A DNA stretch of 64,000 nucleotides, taken from Gemmatimonadaceae bacterium (GTDB taxonomy: Bacteria; Gemmatimonadota; Gemmatimonadetes; Gemmatimonadales; Gemmatimonadaceae). The stretch spans positions 186,001-250,000 of the forward strand of contig JADKJT010000001.1 of NCBI GenBank assembly GCA_016720905.1, in the 5' to 3' direction. Under the pieces are notes generated by a model, which was not told the origin of the DNA, did not search any database, and saw nothing but the letters and a program-made list of their open reading frames with translations. The position numbers and the translations under genes were made by a program. Positions 53,201 to 61,138 of the stretch are shown here, in pieces; the first letter of the stretch is position 1; every line of letters starts with the position of its first letter.

Positions 53201-54814
53201 GGACCGCGACAGTGTGGTGTAGGACAGGGGCGCCGCTTCCATGCTGAGGTCGAACTTCACGCCTTCCGGGACCAGCGTGTAGCGACCGCTGCCGGTAAGA
53301 TGCGACGGCAGCCCCGGTCCGTCGATGTGCTCCAGATCAGCATTCGAGAAGCGCGCATCGTACCACAGCGAATCCAGCCGCATCGTGCCCCGCACAATGC
53401 CGTTGACCTCCAGGAACAACGGATTGACGAAGCGCGGCGTCCGCAGATCCAGTTGGTCAATGCGCAAGTCGATGCCTTTGAGGATCGCTTCGGCCGGCGT
53501 GAAGATGTCCGCCACCCCCGACGCGAACCCGCGGGTCTGGGCGCCCGGCACGTGGGCGTCATCGTACGTGAAGTCCGCCGCGTCAATCTGGAATTTCGTC
53601 ACCGGACCGCCGCGGGCGGCAATGCGTCCGCTGAGCGTGCCCTGCCAATCGTAGGGAAACGGTTCGCCGTTGAATTGCCGCAACAGGTCGGTGTGTGCCG
53701 GAGCAAGATCGAGCGCGACGTCGGTGACGCGCAGCACCTCGCCACCCACACCGAACGTCATCCGTCCCGTCAGGTGGGATCGCATGGCGCGCGCATCCAT
53801 GTTGCGCAACCCGTACTCGATGATGCTGAGATTCCGCGGGTCGTTCTTGATGGTCAGCATGGTGCTGCCGCCGCCGGTGCGCGGCAACGACTCATCAATC
53901 CACGCGACATCCGCCATCGCCACCGTGTCGCCCTGAATGCGAATGTCGTAGCGCACCGGTTTCCCGCTGCCCCAGACGATCTTCGCGTCTCCACGGCCAT
54001 GCGAATTGGCGAGCTGGAATTCCGTCTCGTCCATCCACAGGCTGTCGCCCAGTTGACGAACGGTGCCGTGCATGTTCCGGAACCAGAACGGGGGATACAC
54101 CCAGACCACATCCAACTTGCGCAAGGCCACCTGCAATCCCGCCGAGTCGGGATCGGCGATGCGCGTGCGGCCCAGGGCGATGTTGCCGCGCACGAAACGC
54201 CAGATGCGCGCAAAGCCATCGCCGTCGCGACGTATCTCCCCATCCACGCGGGTGAGATTGTAGGTCAGTGCGCTGTCGCGCTTCGCCCCCTTGAGCGAAT
54301 CGGACAGCGTCCAGGGTTGCCGCATGATCAGGGTGGCCTCATGCAGCGTCACCGTGTCGAGCACGATGTAGTCGCCGAATCCCCCGCGACGACGAGGCGT
54401 GGACGGGCCCTTGCGTCGCAACGCACGTTTCCAATTCCAGTCGTCGCCGCCGTAGTCCACCACGGTGAGATACGGTCGGGTGATCTCGAGCGACTTGATC
54501 ACGACACGCCGATCGAGCAGGTCGCGCGGATCGTACGTCACACGGATGGGTCCTGTGCGCACGAACGGCAATCCGCCCGGCTCACGAATTTCCAGCGAGT
54601 CGATGGTGATGTCGGCGAACAAGGTGCCGCTGACGCGGCCGACATACAGCTGCCCGGGGAGTGCACGACGCAGGGTCGGCAGCACGGCGCGCATGATCAT
54701 CGCGCGTCCGCGTTCTGTTTGCGTGAGCATCGCCACCGTCGAGACCGCCAACGCCGCGATCCCCAGCAGCACGGTCGCCGTAACCAGCACGATGGTGCGT
54801 CGACGCGGCACCAT
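50252..54814 (-). CDS. tamB: TamB family translocation/assembly protein
   Basis: A 1520-residue inner-membrane-anchored periplasmic protein. One N-terminal helix (about 7-30) is followed by a very long run of beta strands of the AsmA/DUF490 type (for example TVDQFSRVADVRVFGGAVHATFDSGQVRIDTLMLE), a bridge that carries lipids or barrel substrates between membranes. The last 400 residues form the TamB domain (LEQATADIGIANDTVFIRRF to LEPALDITALHTVRELRAN, DMLSYLVTGEP). Its start overlaps the stop of the Omp85 gene (TGATG), the classic TamA-TamB pairing. E. coli TamB is 1259 residues, so this one is longer. Confidence 0.9.
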   Translation of the reverse strand: MVPRRRTIVLVTATVLLGIAALAVSTVAMLTQTERGRAMIMRAVLPTLRRALPGQLYVGRVSGTLFADITIDSLEIREPGGLPFVRTGPIRVTYDPRDLLDRRVVIKSLEITRPYLTVVDYGGDDWNWKRALRRKGPSTPRRRGGFGDYIVLDTVTLHEATLIMRQPWTLSDSLKGAKRDSALTYNLTRVDGEIRRDGDGFARIWRFVRGNIALGRTRIADPDSAGLQVALRKLDVVWVYPPFWFRNMHGTVRQLGDSLWMDETEFQLANSHGRGDAKIVWGSGKPVRYDIRIQGDTVAMADVAWIDESLPRTGGGSTMLTIKNDPRNLSIIEYGLRNMDARAMRSHLTGRMTFGVGGEVLRVTDVALDLAPAHTDLLRQFNGEPFPYDWQGTLSGRIAARGGPVTKFQIDAADFTYDDAHVPGAQTRGFASGVADIFTPAEAILKGIDLRIDQLDLRTPRFVNPLFLEVNGIVRGTMRLDSLWYDARFSNADLEHIDGPGLPSHLTGSGRYTLVPEGVKFDLSMEAAPLSYTTLSRSYPGLPLRGSAVGSIRAKGMAEDFDLQVTLAGEGGELAFTGRVDGFEPSYAATGQFRVRSANLEALFGDSRFPQSNLSLAGDVALSGSSLASLRGPLRATVDQFSRVADVRVFGGAVHATFDSGQVRIDTLMLESSALRLTARGGLGLVADRADTLQFVAAIDSLGGLRPWLQSGDSLTRVVNPSDTLRGTIEIRGRLAGTIDTTDARGLALDARADAIGLVFGTARAARANAALAVTDVMHGGNGQLDVTMDSARTAGIDISAAAGRSTLQRGLADRFAAELRTPTEARLAVTGGVSRVSDTTTLRIDTLTVRVDSGPARPRGFSLAAPAIVRIAPNHTGTLDSLVLVHTDTGRFALRGTIGDSGVLRGRVDLDRVSLADVGRLIPGSGLAGGTASAYAVVTGTREQPRFDGELSLREAVAGRMRFSALDAKTRYDSLRLSVEASLGVGGKPALAVTASLPIDLALVAGRTRQRNEPLTGRILSNRADLALLESVFPDVTSARGRFSTDLQLTGTWERPQLRGQLQMDSAALTLANLGVRLEQATADIGIANDTVFIRRFGAISGARADSLGISGTISLVEPRKPAFDLRLTANNFLAIDKPRTASLVLTTTTPVSLTGNSDAARVRGAVRIDRGKVYIRALAQRRGLDLTDNFDVVDTTFLGFNALLPNAPSALLQNLVLDNVRVNIGDDVWLRSPEANLKLGGALRVTRAVGRDGSRARLALADSLVVERGTYQLNLGIARPSFEVDRGVVRFYGDPDLEPALDITALHTVRELRANSNRQDVRIRVSIGGTLDRPTLALSSADNPPLPESDMLSYLVTGEPAYALLGTTAYAEQGATLLLRYAGSYLSSRLAGGRFDVVQVEPTAIAPGEAANLRANGLGILASTRVGVGGQLARNTYFAFTTGLCGLSAQTSGGGDALSLFAQGLGVKLERRFDRGFSVSLGLEPASSAQACGRLGISRTFQQTPPQIGIDFFRAWTF

Positions 54815-57117
54815 CAGAAGGCCTGACCGATCCAGATGCTGGGATTCAGCCGGCGCAGAAACCCCCGTCCGCGCTCGGGGCGAAAGCTCGATGGGCAGTT
54901 GCCCGTCTCCTGCGTCGGCGGTGCGTTCTCGGTGGTGCCGGGACGCACCCTCAGCGTGTTCCCCGGGCTCACGCAGTACAACGGCGCGATGCCCCCTTGC
55001 AGGGGCGCATTGTAGTAGGCCGCGCCCGACGGCAGACGGTACGGGTTGTATCCGAGATCCACGCGAATGGTGCCGAACGGTGAGACGATGCGCACACCCA
55101 TGCCTGGCGTGACTTTCACCGAGGGACCGTCATCCGCCAGCGAACGCGTCGTGCCGCCCGAGCCGCGGTTCCACAACCGACCGCCATCCGCAAACACCGC
55201 CCATTGCAGCACGCGGGGGATCACCGGACTCGGCACCTGCAATTCCAGATTGGCAACCGCCAGCGTGTTACCGCCCGTCGGGACGACCCGCTCGTTCTTG
55301 CTGCCGCTATCGGCCCGGTAAAACACCTCGCCGTTCTCGGCCACCGCGCGATACCCGTCCACGATGTACACCGCGGGGCCCAGTTCATTCTGCCGGAACC
55401 CCCGCACGGTGGTGGGTCCCCCGGCATACAAGCGCTCTTGCGGCGGGATGAACGCATTGAGCGACGGCGACGTGCCGCCACCGAACACCAGGCCGCCGCG
55501 CAGATGCGCCGTCAGTGTCATTCCGGCGCCAATCGCGCGATACCAGGTGGCATCCCCGGTGGCCCGATTGAACTGCTGCGTGCGATCTGATCCGATCAGC
55601 GTGGACGCGTGTCGCACGCTGAAACGCAGCGAACTGCCCCCGGTCGGTCGCAATGGATCGTTGGCGCGCTCGCGCACCAGCGAGTACTCCACCGCAGCCA
55701 GCCGAGTATTGCGCTGCAGGAAGTTGCGCGCATCGGAGTCACAGGCGTTGAACACCGCGCAGAAGAACGCCGGCTCCGCCTCCGTGCGACCGAGTTCCAC
55801 CTGGTACGAAAGGGTGCTGGAGATACTCGACTGCCGGGCATTGGTCAGCGACACGGCGCCACCGATCGGCGTGCGGCGCAGGAACGCCTTGTACTCCGAC
55901 AGCGTGGAACTGAACATTGTGAGCGTCGGGACGCGCGACTGGTTGGCGCGAACCGGCTGGCGCACCGTCATCGCGGTGTAGTAGTTGAGCGTCCGGCTAT
56001 ACAAGTCGGAACGCGCCTGGCCCTGGCAGAGATCCGGTGCGCCATCGAGCGGCGCTCCGATGCCGATCTTGCTCACGCGGGCCGTGAGTTCCAGCCGCTG
56101 TGCGTAGGGCAGGAAATCGCGATCGGTGAGCGACCCTTGCATGCGAAAGCAATCCAGAGTGGCCCATCCGGTTCCGGCGCGCGCCGCCCAGCGATCACCT
56201 TCCACCAGTCGCACGACGACGTTGACGATGGAATCGCCCGCCGGCTGCGCGCTGTCCGGTTGCAGATCGACGCGCTGGAATGCGTCGGTCTGGTACAGAT
56301 TGCGTTGCGCGTCAATCAAGTTGCGCGCGGAGTACCAGTCGCCGCTGCGCAGGGCCATCGTCCGTCGTATGGTGGCGTCGGCAATCCGGCGCGGACCGAC
56401 GCCCGCAGTGTCCACGATGAGCGCGATGCGGCCAAGCCGGGCCCGCACCCCGGGCACCACCGTGACCTCAACGTCGGCGGTGTGCGCTGCCACGTTGGTG
56501 GTGTACGCCAACAGCGCTTCGGCCTGCGGCCATCCGCGATTGCGCAGACGGCGGACCAGGGTGTCCCGACCCGCTTCGAGGGCGCCGCGATCGAAGACCC
56601 CACCCACCCGCAGCGGGAAATCGCGCGACGCCGCCTGCACCTCCGGGTCCACATCGGCACCGCGCAGCGCGAACGCGGTCACACGCATCGGATCGCCTTC
56701 CACGATCGCGAAGGTGATATCGATCACACCCGGGCGCCGCGCGACCACCTGGGTGTCGACCTTCACGTCGGGAAATCCGCGGCGGCGATACAGTGTCGTC
56801 AATCGCTGCACGTCGCGCGCAAACTCGACGGGATCAAGGCACCGACGCTCGCCCACCAGGGGGAGCCCGGCGAAGGCCGAAGGAAGCGTCACCACAGCCG
56901 CAGCAAGCGTGGCTGCGGGGAACTCCCGATTGCCCAGAAAACGCACCGCACGCACCTCGCGGTCACCACGCTCACAGGACAGGTCCTGTGCGGCCACGGG
57001 AGTGGCGGCCGACGCGGCGACGATGGCGAGGATGCTGTAGACGAGAGCTGTGACTCCGCGCACGCGACGGGAAGAATTTTTCAGTGGTTGCAGAGGGAAA
57101 GGTCTCCTTGCACTCAC
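54814..57117 (-). CDS. tamA: Omp85 family outer membrane protein (TamA/BamA-like)
   Basis: A 767-residue outer membrane protein with a signal peptide (about 20-44, ALVYSILAIVAASAATPVAAQ), POTRA-like domains (45-~330: VRAVRFLGNREFPAATLAAAV, RRGFPDVKVDTQVV, VNVVVRLVEGDRWAARAG) and a 16-strand barrel ending NPSIWIGQAF with terminal Phe. It contains YAGGPTTVRGFRQNELGP, the L6-loop type signature of Omp85. The pairing with TamB suggests TamA rather than BamA. Start: GTG 57117 is preceded by GGAGG but with almost no spacing; GTG 57063 would shorten the leader and still keep the signal peptide. Confidence 0.85.
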   Translation of the reverse strand: MSARRPFPLQPLKNSSRRVRGVTALVYSILAIVAASAATPVAAQDLSCERGDREVRAVRFLGNREFPAATLAAAVVTLPSAFAGLPLVGERRCLDPVEFARDVQRLTTLYRRRGFPDVKVDTQVVARRPGVIDITFAIVEGDPMRVTAFALRGADVDPEVQAASRDFPLRVGGVFDRGALEAGRDTLVRRLRNRGWPQAEALLAYTTNVAAHTADVEVTVVPGVRARLGRIALIVDTAGVGPRRIADATIRRTMALRSGDWYSARNLIDAQRNLYQTDAFQRVDLQPDSAQPAGDSIVNVVVRLVEGDRWAARAGTGWATLDCFRMQGSLTDRDFLPYAQRLELTARVSKIGIGAPLDGAPDLCQGQARSDLYSRTLNYYTAMTVRQPVRANQSRVPTLTMFSSTLSEYKAFLRRTPIGGAVSLTNARQSSISSTLSYQVELGRTEAEPAFFCAVFNACDSDARNFLQRNTRLAAVEYSLVRERANDPLRPTGGSSLRFSVRHASTLIGSDRTQQFNRATGDATWYRAIGAGMTLTAHLRGGLVFGGGTSPSLNAFIPPQERLYAGGPTTVRGFRQNELGPAVYIVDGYRAVAENGEVFYRADSGSKNERVVPTGGNTLAVANLELQVPSPVIPRVLQWAVFADGGRLWNRGSGGTTRSLADDGPSVKVTPGMGVRIVSPFGTIRVDLGYNPYRLPSGAAYYNAPLQGGIAPLYCVSPGNTLRVRPGTTENAPPTQETGNCPSSFRPERGRGFLRRLNPSIWIGQAF

Positions 57118-57155
57118 CCTCCGTCAACGCTGGCGTGTGATTCGCGTTGCGCTCC

Positions 57156-58190
57156 TCAGTCGTCCTTCTGCCCGAACACCGCCAGGTTCGACGAATGCCC
57201 CGGGTTCACCTTCTTCTCCGGGTACACCCAATGCACCGCCTGATTGACGGCCACCGTGGCCTCGCCGAATCCGGTGGCGATCAGCTTCAGCTTTCCGGGA
57301 TACGTGGTGATGTCACCGGCGGCATAGATCCCGGGACGTCCGGTCTCCATCTGGTAGTTCACCACGATCTCGTCCTTCTCGAAATTCAGGCCCCATTCCA
57401 GCAAGGCGCCCATGTTGCTCACGTAGCCCAGCATCGGGAGCACCACATCGGCCGGGATGTCGCGCGTGGTCTTGGCCTTGATGTCCTTGATCCGGATCCC
57501 GTCCATCCGATCCGAGCCGAGAATGGCGTCGAGCTCGTGAAACGTGTGGATCGACACGCGACCGTCCGTGGTCGCCGCCGCGGCCTCCACCTCCGCCACT
57601 GTGGCCGCATGCGCGCGAAAGCGATCGCTGCGATGGACCAGCGTCACCGACGCGGCGCGGGTTCGCAGTTGCGCACACCAGTCGAACGCCGAGTCACCGC
57701 CGCCGATGATCACCACATGCTGCCCCTGATAGCTGGCGGGATCCTGCACGAACTCCTGCACACCGCGACCGTACCAGGCCTCAGCGAAGGCCTGCGGCAA
57801 TCGGCGGGGGCGAAACGCCCCGATACCGGCCGCCAGGACAATGGCGCGGGTCGGGAAGCGATCGGTTTCCGTCACCAGCACGAAGTGATCGTCGGCCTGC
57901 TCCAAACCCACCACGCTCTGTCCCAGATGCGCTGGAATCCCGGCGTCGCGATGGAATTGCATGGCCTGTTCGGTCAGCGACCGTACGAGGTCCTTGGCCA
58001 GCACCCTGGGGAAGCCGGCCACGTCGAAGATGTACTTCTCGGGATAGAGGGCCGTGAGTTGGCCGCCCAGTTCGGGCAACGCATCCACGATTTGCGCGGA
58101 CGCGCCCCGCATGCCGGCGTAGAACAGGGCGAAGATCCCGGTCGGTCCGCCGCCGAGAATGGTCAGGTCCTTCAGCTCATGAGTGGCCAT
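57156..58190 (-). CDS. Ferredoxin--NADP reductase, thioredoxin-reductase-like
   Basis: A 344-residue flavoprotein with two Rossmann domains: FAD motif TILGGGPTGIFALFYAG near 10-26 and NADP motif VVIIGGGDSAFDW near 160-172, then ATGD-like YAAGDITTYPGKLKL. It lacks the redox CxxC of thioredoxin reductases and has the ELGGQLTALYPEKYIFDVAGFP segment, both typical of YumC-type ferredoxin-NADP reductases. It transfers electrons between NADPH and ferredoxin or flavodoxin. A TAAATT box lies nine bases before the ATG at 58190, and the gene is divergent from the PduO-type gene. Confidence 0.92.
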   Translation of the reverse strand: MATHELKDLTILGGGPTGIFALFYAGMRGASAQIVDALPELGGQLTALYPEKYIFDVAGFPRVLAKDLVRSLTEQAMQFHRDAGIPAHLGQSVVGLEQADDHFVLVTETDRFPTRAIVLAAGIGAFRPRRLPQAFAEAWYGRGVQEFVQDPASYQGQHVVIIGGGDSAFDWCAQLRTRAASVTLVHRSDRFRAHAATVAEVEAAAATTDGRVSIHTFHELDAILGSDRMDGIRIKDIKAKTTRDIPADVVLPMLGYVSNMGALLEWGLNFEKDEIVVNYQMETGRPGIYAAGDITTYPGKLKLIATGFGEATVAVNQAVHWVYPEKKVNPGHSSNLAVFGQKDD

Positions 58191-58199
58191 AGGCGGAAC

Positions 58200-58205
58200 A
58201 ATTTA
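58200..58205 (-). promoter_or_regulatory. Start-proximal TAAATT box upstream of the reductase gene
   Basis: On the minus strand TAAATT ends nine bases before the ATG at 58190; no ribosome site is visible. Confidence 0.35.
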
Positions 58206-58225
58206 ACCGCGGCGTTGCGAGTGGT

Positions 58226-58231
58226 TAGTTT
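58226..58231 (+). promoter_or_regulatory. Start-proximal TAGTTT box upstream of the PduO-type gene
   Basis: TAGTTT ends six bases before the ATG at 58238, with TTTAAC 18 bases upstream as a weak -35 candidate. Together with the minus-strand TAAATT box it fills a 47-base divergent gap. Confidence 0.4.
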
Positions 58232-58237
58232 CTCCGG

Positions 58238-58783
58238 ATGAAGATCTATACCCGAACCGGCGATGAGGGGGGCACGGCGCTCTTTGGCGGTGGCCGTGTC
58301 GACAAGGACCACCCGCGCGTGGAAGCCTACGGCGATGTTGACGAGCTCAATGCGGCCCTCGGCCTCGCACGCTCGATCGACATGATGCCGCGCATCGACG
58401 AAGTGCTGGTGCCGGTGCAACGCGATCTGTTTGCCATTGGCGCGTTGCTGGCGACGCCCGATCACGACAAGATGCGGGAGCAGCTCAGCAAGGCCCGCAT
58501 CGATGATCAGCGCATCGAGGAACTGGAGCGAGCGATCGACGCGTGCGAGCAGGAACTGGAGCCGCTGCGCAGCTTCATCATTCCGGGTGGCACGCCCAAG
58601 GCCGCCGCCCTGCATGTCGCGCGCACCGTCTGCCGACGCGCTGAACGTCGTGTCGTGCACCTCGCGCACGACACGGAGCTGCCGACCCTGGTCGTCATCT
58701 ACCTCAATCGACTGTCCGACCTGCTGTTCATGCTCGCGCGCGTGGCGAACAGCCGCGCCGGTGCCGGCGAGGTCACCTGGTAG
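58238..58783 (+). CDS. Cob(I)yrinic acid a,c-diamide adenosyltransferase, PduO type
   Basis: A 181-residue four-helix-bundle enzyme that transfers adenosyl from ATP to cob(I)alamin. The ATP-binding N-terminus MKIYTRTGDEGGTALFGGGRV is complete, followed by VEAYGDVDELNAALGLAR and the late family motif LSDLLFMLARVAN. Length is normal. It would finish adenosylcobalamin from imported or salvaged cobalamin; no cobalamin biosynthesis genes are in the window. Its stop overlaps the aroB GTG by one base (TAGTG). Confidence 0.94.
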   Translation: MKIYTRTGDEGGTALFGGGRVDKDHPRVEAYGDVDELNAALGLARSIDMMPRIDEVLVPVQRDLFAIGALLATPDHDKMREQLSKARIDDQRIEELERAIDACEQELEPLRSFIIPGGTPKAAALHVARTVCRRAERRVVHLAHDTELPTLVVIYLNRLSDLLFMLARVANSRAGAGEVTW

Positions 58784-59877
58784 TGGGTCACGCGCCGGCC
58801 CTGACGCTGCCGCTCGACTACCCCGTCTACTGCCACGCCGGCGCGCTGTTGGCGCTTGGAGACATCGTTGAGAAGGCGGCTCTGGCGCATCGCTATGCGG
58901 TGATCACCGACGATACCGTCGGCGATTTGTACAGTCATCGCGTGGTGGAACGGCTTCCGGTCGGAGCCTCGCGGGTTTTCACGATTCCCGCCGGGGAGCG
59001 CGAGAAGAACCGCCAGCGTTGGGGCGAGCTGACCGATGCGCTGGCGCAGTGGGGTGCCGGTCGTGACACCACCGTGATCGCGCTGGGCGGCGGCGTGATT
59101 GGTGACCTCGCCGGCTTCGTCGCGGCCACCTTCATGCGCGGCATTCCCGTGGTGCAGGTACCGACCACGTTGCTGGCGATGGTCGACGCCGCCGTGGGCG
59201 GCAAGACCGCCGTCGATACCCCACTGGGCAAGAATCTCGTGGGATCGTTTCACAATCCCAGCGCCGTGATCATGGATCCCGATGTGCTGGCGTCGCTGCC
59301 CCCGGAACAGCTGCGAGCCGGTTTCGCGGAAATGATCAAGCACGGCGTGGTCGCCGACGCGTCGTACTTCGATGCCGTGCGGCAGGCGATGCCAGACGTC
59401 GCCGCACAAGGTCCGCACGTCCCGGGATTCGACGACCTCATCGCGGGCAGCGTGCGCATCAAGGCGGCGGTTGTCGCCGAAGACACGCGAGAAGACGGCC
59501 TTCGGCAGATTCTGAACTTCGGTCACACCATCGCGCACGCGATAGAACGTGAACTCCATTTCCGCATCGCCCACGGCGAGGCGGTGGCCATCGGCATGGT
59601 CATGGAGGCGCGAATTGCCGAATCGATCGGACTGGCGTCGCCTGGCCTGCACACGGCGATCGTGGACGCCGTACAAACCGCTGGCCTCCCGTGGGCGCTT
59701 CCGGTCGGCCTCTCGGCCGACGCACTGCTGTCGGCGACGCTGGGAGACAAGAAGGCCCGCACGGGCACGGTGCGGTACGCGCTCCCGCGCGGAATCGGCG
59801 AGATGGAGTCGGCGGAGGGTCGATGGGCCGTTCCGATATCGAGCGAGGTCGTCCTTGAGGCTCTCCGATCCGGTTAA
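58783..59877 (+). CDS. aroB: 3-dehydroquinate synthase
   Basis: A 364-residue enzyme of the second shikimate step, converting DAHP to 3-dehydroquinate with NAD and a metal ion. GGGVIGDLAGFVAATFMRGIPVVQVPTTLLAMVDAAVGGKTAVD is present in full, along with FAEMIKHGVVAD with its metal Glu, LNFGHTIAHAIE with metal His, and HGEAVAIGM with the second metal His. Length is normal. GTG 58783 overlaps the previous stop, so it is translated from the same mRNA. The 200 bases after it carry the sigma gene promoter. Confidence 0.96.
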   Translation: MGHAPALTLPLDYPVYCHAGALLALGDIVEKAALAHRYAVITDDTVGDLYSHRVVERLPVGASRVFTIPAGEREKNRQRWGELTDALAQWGAGRDTTVIALGGGVIGDLAGFVAATFMRGIPVVQVPTTLLAMVDAAVGGKTAVDTPLGKNLVGSFHNPSAVIMDPDVLASLPPEQLRAGFAEMIKHGVVADASYFDAVRQAMPDVAAQGPHVPGFDDLIAGSVRIKAAVVAEDTREDGLRQILNFGHTIAHAIERELHFRIAHGEAVAIGMVMEARIAESIGLASPGLHTAIVDAVQTAGLPWALPVGLSADALLSATLGDKKARTGTVRYALPRGIGEMESAEGRWAVPISSEVVLEALRSG

Positions 59878-59903
59878 GCCACATTCGGTATTGCAGTATA
59901 CAA

Positions 59904-59932
59904 TCAGTATCGCGCCACTGATCGAATACTGA
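59904..59932. promoter_or_regulatory. TCAGTAT-N15-ATACTGA inverted repeat upstream of rpoD
   Basis: TCAGTAT (59904-59910) and ATACTGA (59926-59932) form a perfect 7-bp inverted repeat with a 15-base spacer; further CAGTAT copies lie at 59894 and 59992. It could be an operator for the sigma gene or a weak terminator of aroB. Confidence 0.35.
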
Positions 59933-59982
59933 ATGATTTCGCGGATTTTCGCATCACATTTATGCTCGCCGCAAAGTTTTCA

Positions 59983-60011
59983 TTGACCGCGCAGTATCCG
60001 GCCATTATCGT
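59983..60011 (+). promoter_or_regulatory. Candidate rpoD promoter (TTGACC-17-TATCGT)
   Basis: TTGACC (59983-59988) and TATCGT (60006-60011) are spaced by 17 bases, giving a start near 60018 and a leader of about 60 bases. The leader contains a small hairpin, TGGCCC (60032-60037) with GGGCCA (60043-60048), before the ATG at 60079. Confidence 0.35.
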
Positions 60012-60078
60012 GGCGGTCCCACCTATCTGGCTGGCCCGTCCGGGGCCATCCCACCGGTAACATTCGGCGAGGGCGTGT

Positions 60079-60990
60079 ATGCCGTCAGCAGCCGCCGTAC
60101 GAAGCTCGGAGTCCCGTACATCCAAGGGATTCTTTCGATCCTCCCCTTCTACCGCGTTCGACCAGTACCTCCACGACATTCAGAAACTGCCTCTCATTAC
60201 CGACGCCGCTGAAGAGCGCCGTCTGGCACGATTGGCACAGAAAGGCGACGAGGCGGCCGCTGAACGCCTCGTCACGGCGAACCTTCGGTTTGTCATCTCG
60301 TACGTCAAGAAGTACCAAGGACACGGCCTCGACCTGTCGGAGCTCGTTGCCATCGGCAACGAAGGACTGCTCAAGGCGGTCCGGAAGTTCGATCCCGACC
60401 AGGGCGTGAAGTTCATCTCGTACGCCGTGTGGTGGGTTCGCCAGGCGGTCCTCAAGGCGCTGGCTGAACAGACCCGCAGTGTGCGCATTCCGCTCAATCA
60501 GAATTCGCAGCTCATCCGCATGGCACGGGCCGAGATGGTCCTCAATCAGGTGCTCAACCGCGAGCCCACTGACGAGGAGATATCCCGGGTTCTGCAGGAG
60601 CCGATCGAACAGGTCCGCAATGCGCGTCAGATCACCAGCACCGAAGTTTCACTGGACGCGCCGATCGATCGACAGGATCGCGAAGCCTCCACGCTGGGCG
60701 AACGCTTTGCCGGCCAGACCCATGCCGACATCGAGGACGGCACCGATTTCCGATTGATGCGCGAGTTCATCGATCGTGTATTCCGGAAATACCTCACGCC
60801 CCGCGAGCGCAAGATCCTGTACCTGTATTACGGTCTTGATGAGGGAGCGGAAGCGATGACCCTCGAGCGCATCGGCGCCCTTATGGGTGTCACCCGGGAG
60901 CGGATCCGCCAGATTCGTGAACGTGCGTTTGAAAAGCTGCGCGAGTCGCCGGATGGACGCGCGCTGGCCGGCTTCTGGGGAACCGACTGA
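60079..60990 (+). CDS. rpoD: Primary-type RNA polymerase sigma factor (RpoD/SigA), short form
   Basis: A 303-residue group 1/2 sigma-70 protein. A Ser-rich leader of about 25 residues and region 1.2 (FDQYLHDIQKLPLIT) are followed by region 2 (RLVTANLRFVISYVKKYQGHGLDLSELVAIGNEGLLKAVRKFDPDQGVKFISYAVWWVRQAV), which melts the -10 box, region 3 and region 4.2 with the helix-turn-helix LERIGALMGVTRERIRQIRERAFEKLR. Region 1.1 and the long non-conserved insert of Proteobacterial RpoD are absent. This size and form matches the short primary sigma of Bacteroidetes. GAGGG before the ATG gives a ribosome site. Confidence 0.93.
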   Translation: MPSAAAVRSSESRTSKGFFRSSPSTAFDQYLHDIQKLPLITDAAEERRLARLAQKGDEAAAERLVTANLRFVISYVKKYQGHGLDLSELVAIGNEGLLKAVRKFDPDQGVKFISYAVWWVRQAVLKALAEQTRSVRIPLNQNSQLIRMARAEMVLNQVLNREPTDEEISRVLQEPIEQVRNARQITSTEVSLDAPIDRQDREASTLGERFAGQTHADIEDGTDFRLMREFIDRVFRKYLTPRERKILYLYYGLDEGAEAMTLERIGALMGVTRERIRQIRERAFEKLRESPDGRALAGFWGTD

Positions 60991-61025
60991 ACTGTTTTTC
61001 GGTCCTGCAGGACTGCTATGTTGAT

Positions 61026-61064
61026 TTCGAGCGGGCATCTGCAACACGCGGATGCCCGCTCGAA
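61026..61064 (+). terminator. Strong hairpin after rpoD
   Basis: TTCGAGCGGGCATC (61026-61039) and GATGCCCGCTCGAA (61051-61064) form a perfect 14-bp stem with an 11-base loop, 36 bases after the rpoD stop. There is no long U-tract, so it may act as an intrinsic terminator of the U-poor type or as an mRNA end-protecting stem. Confidence 0.7.
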
Positions 61065-61093
61065 CATTTCCGGGCAGGATGCGCCGAACACGA

Positions 61094-61099
61094 TAGTTT
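61094..61099 (+). promoter_or_regulatory. TAGTTT promoter box upstream of glcD
   Basis: TAGTTT, of the TANNTT type, lies 39 bases before the glcD GTG and after the rpoD hairpin. It gives the glc operon its own promoter candidate. Confidence 0.35.
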
Positions 61100-61138
61100 T
61101 CTATTACGCCCACACCCCACCGTACCCTCTCGCGCCCC

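Noticed and set aside
53300..54826. A 508-residue plus-strand frame opposite TamB, and similar ones at 50516-52228 and 55609-57243
   Set aside because: Low-complexity Arg/Gln/His-rich products antisense to TamB and Omp85 genes, without start signals or motifs.
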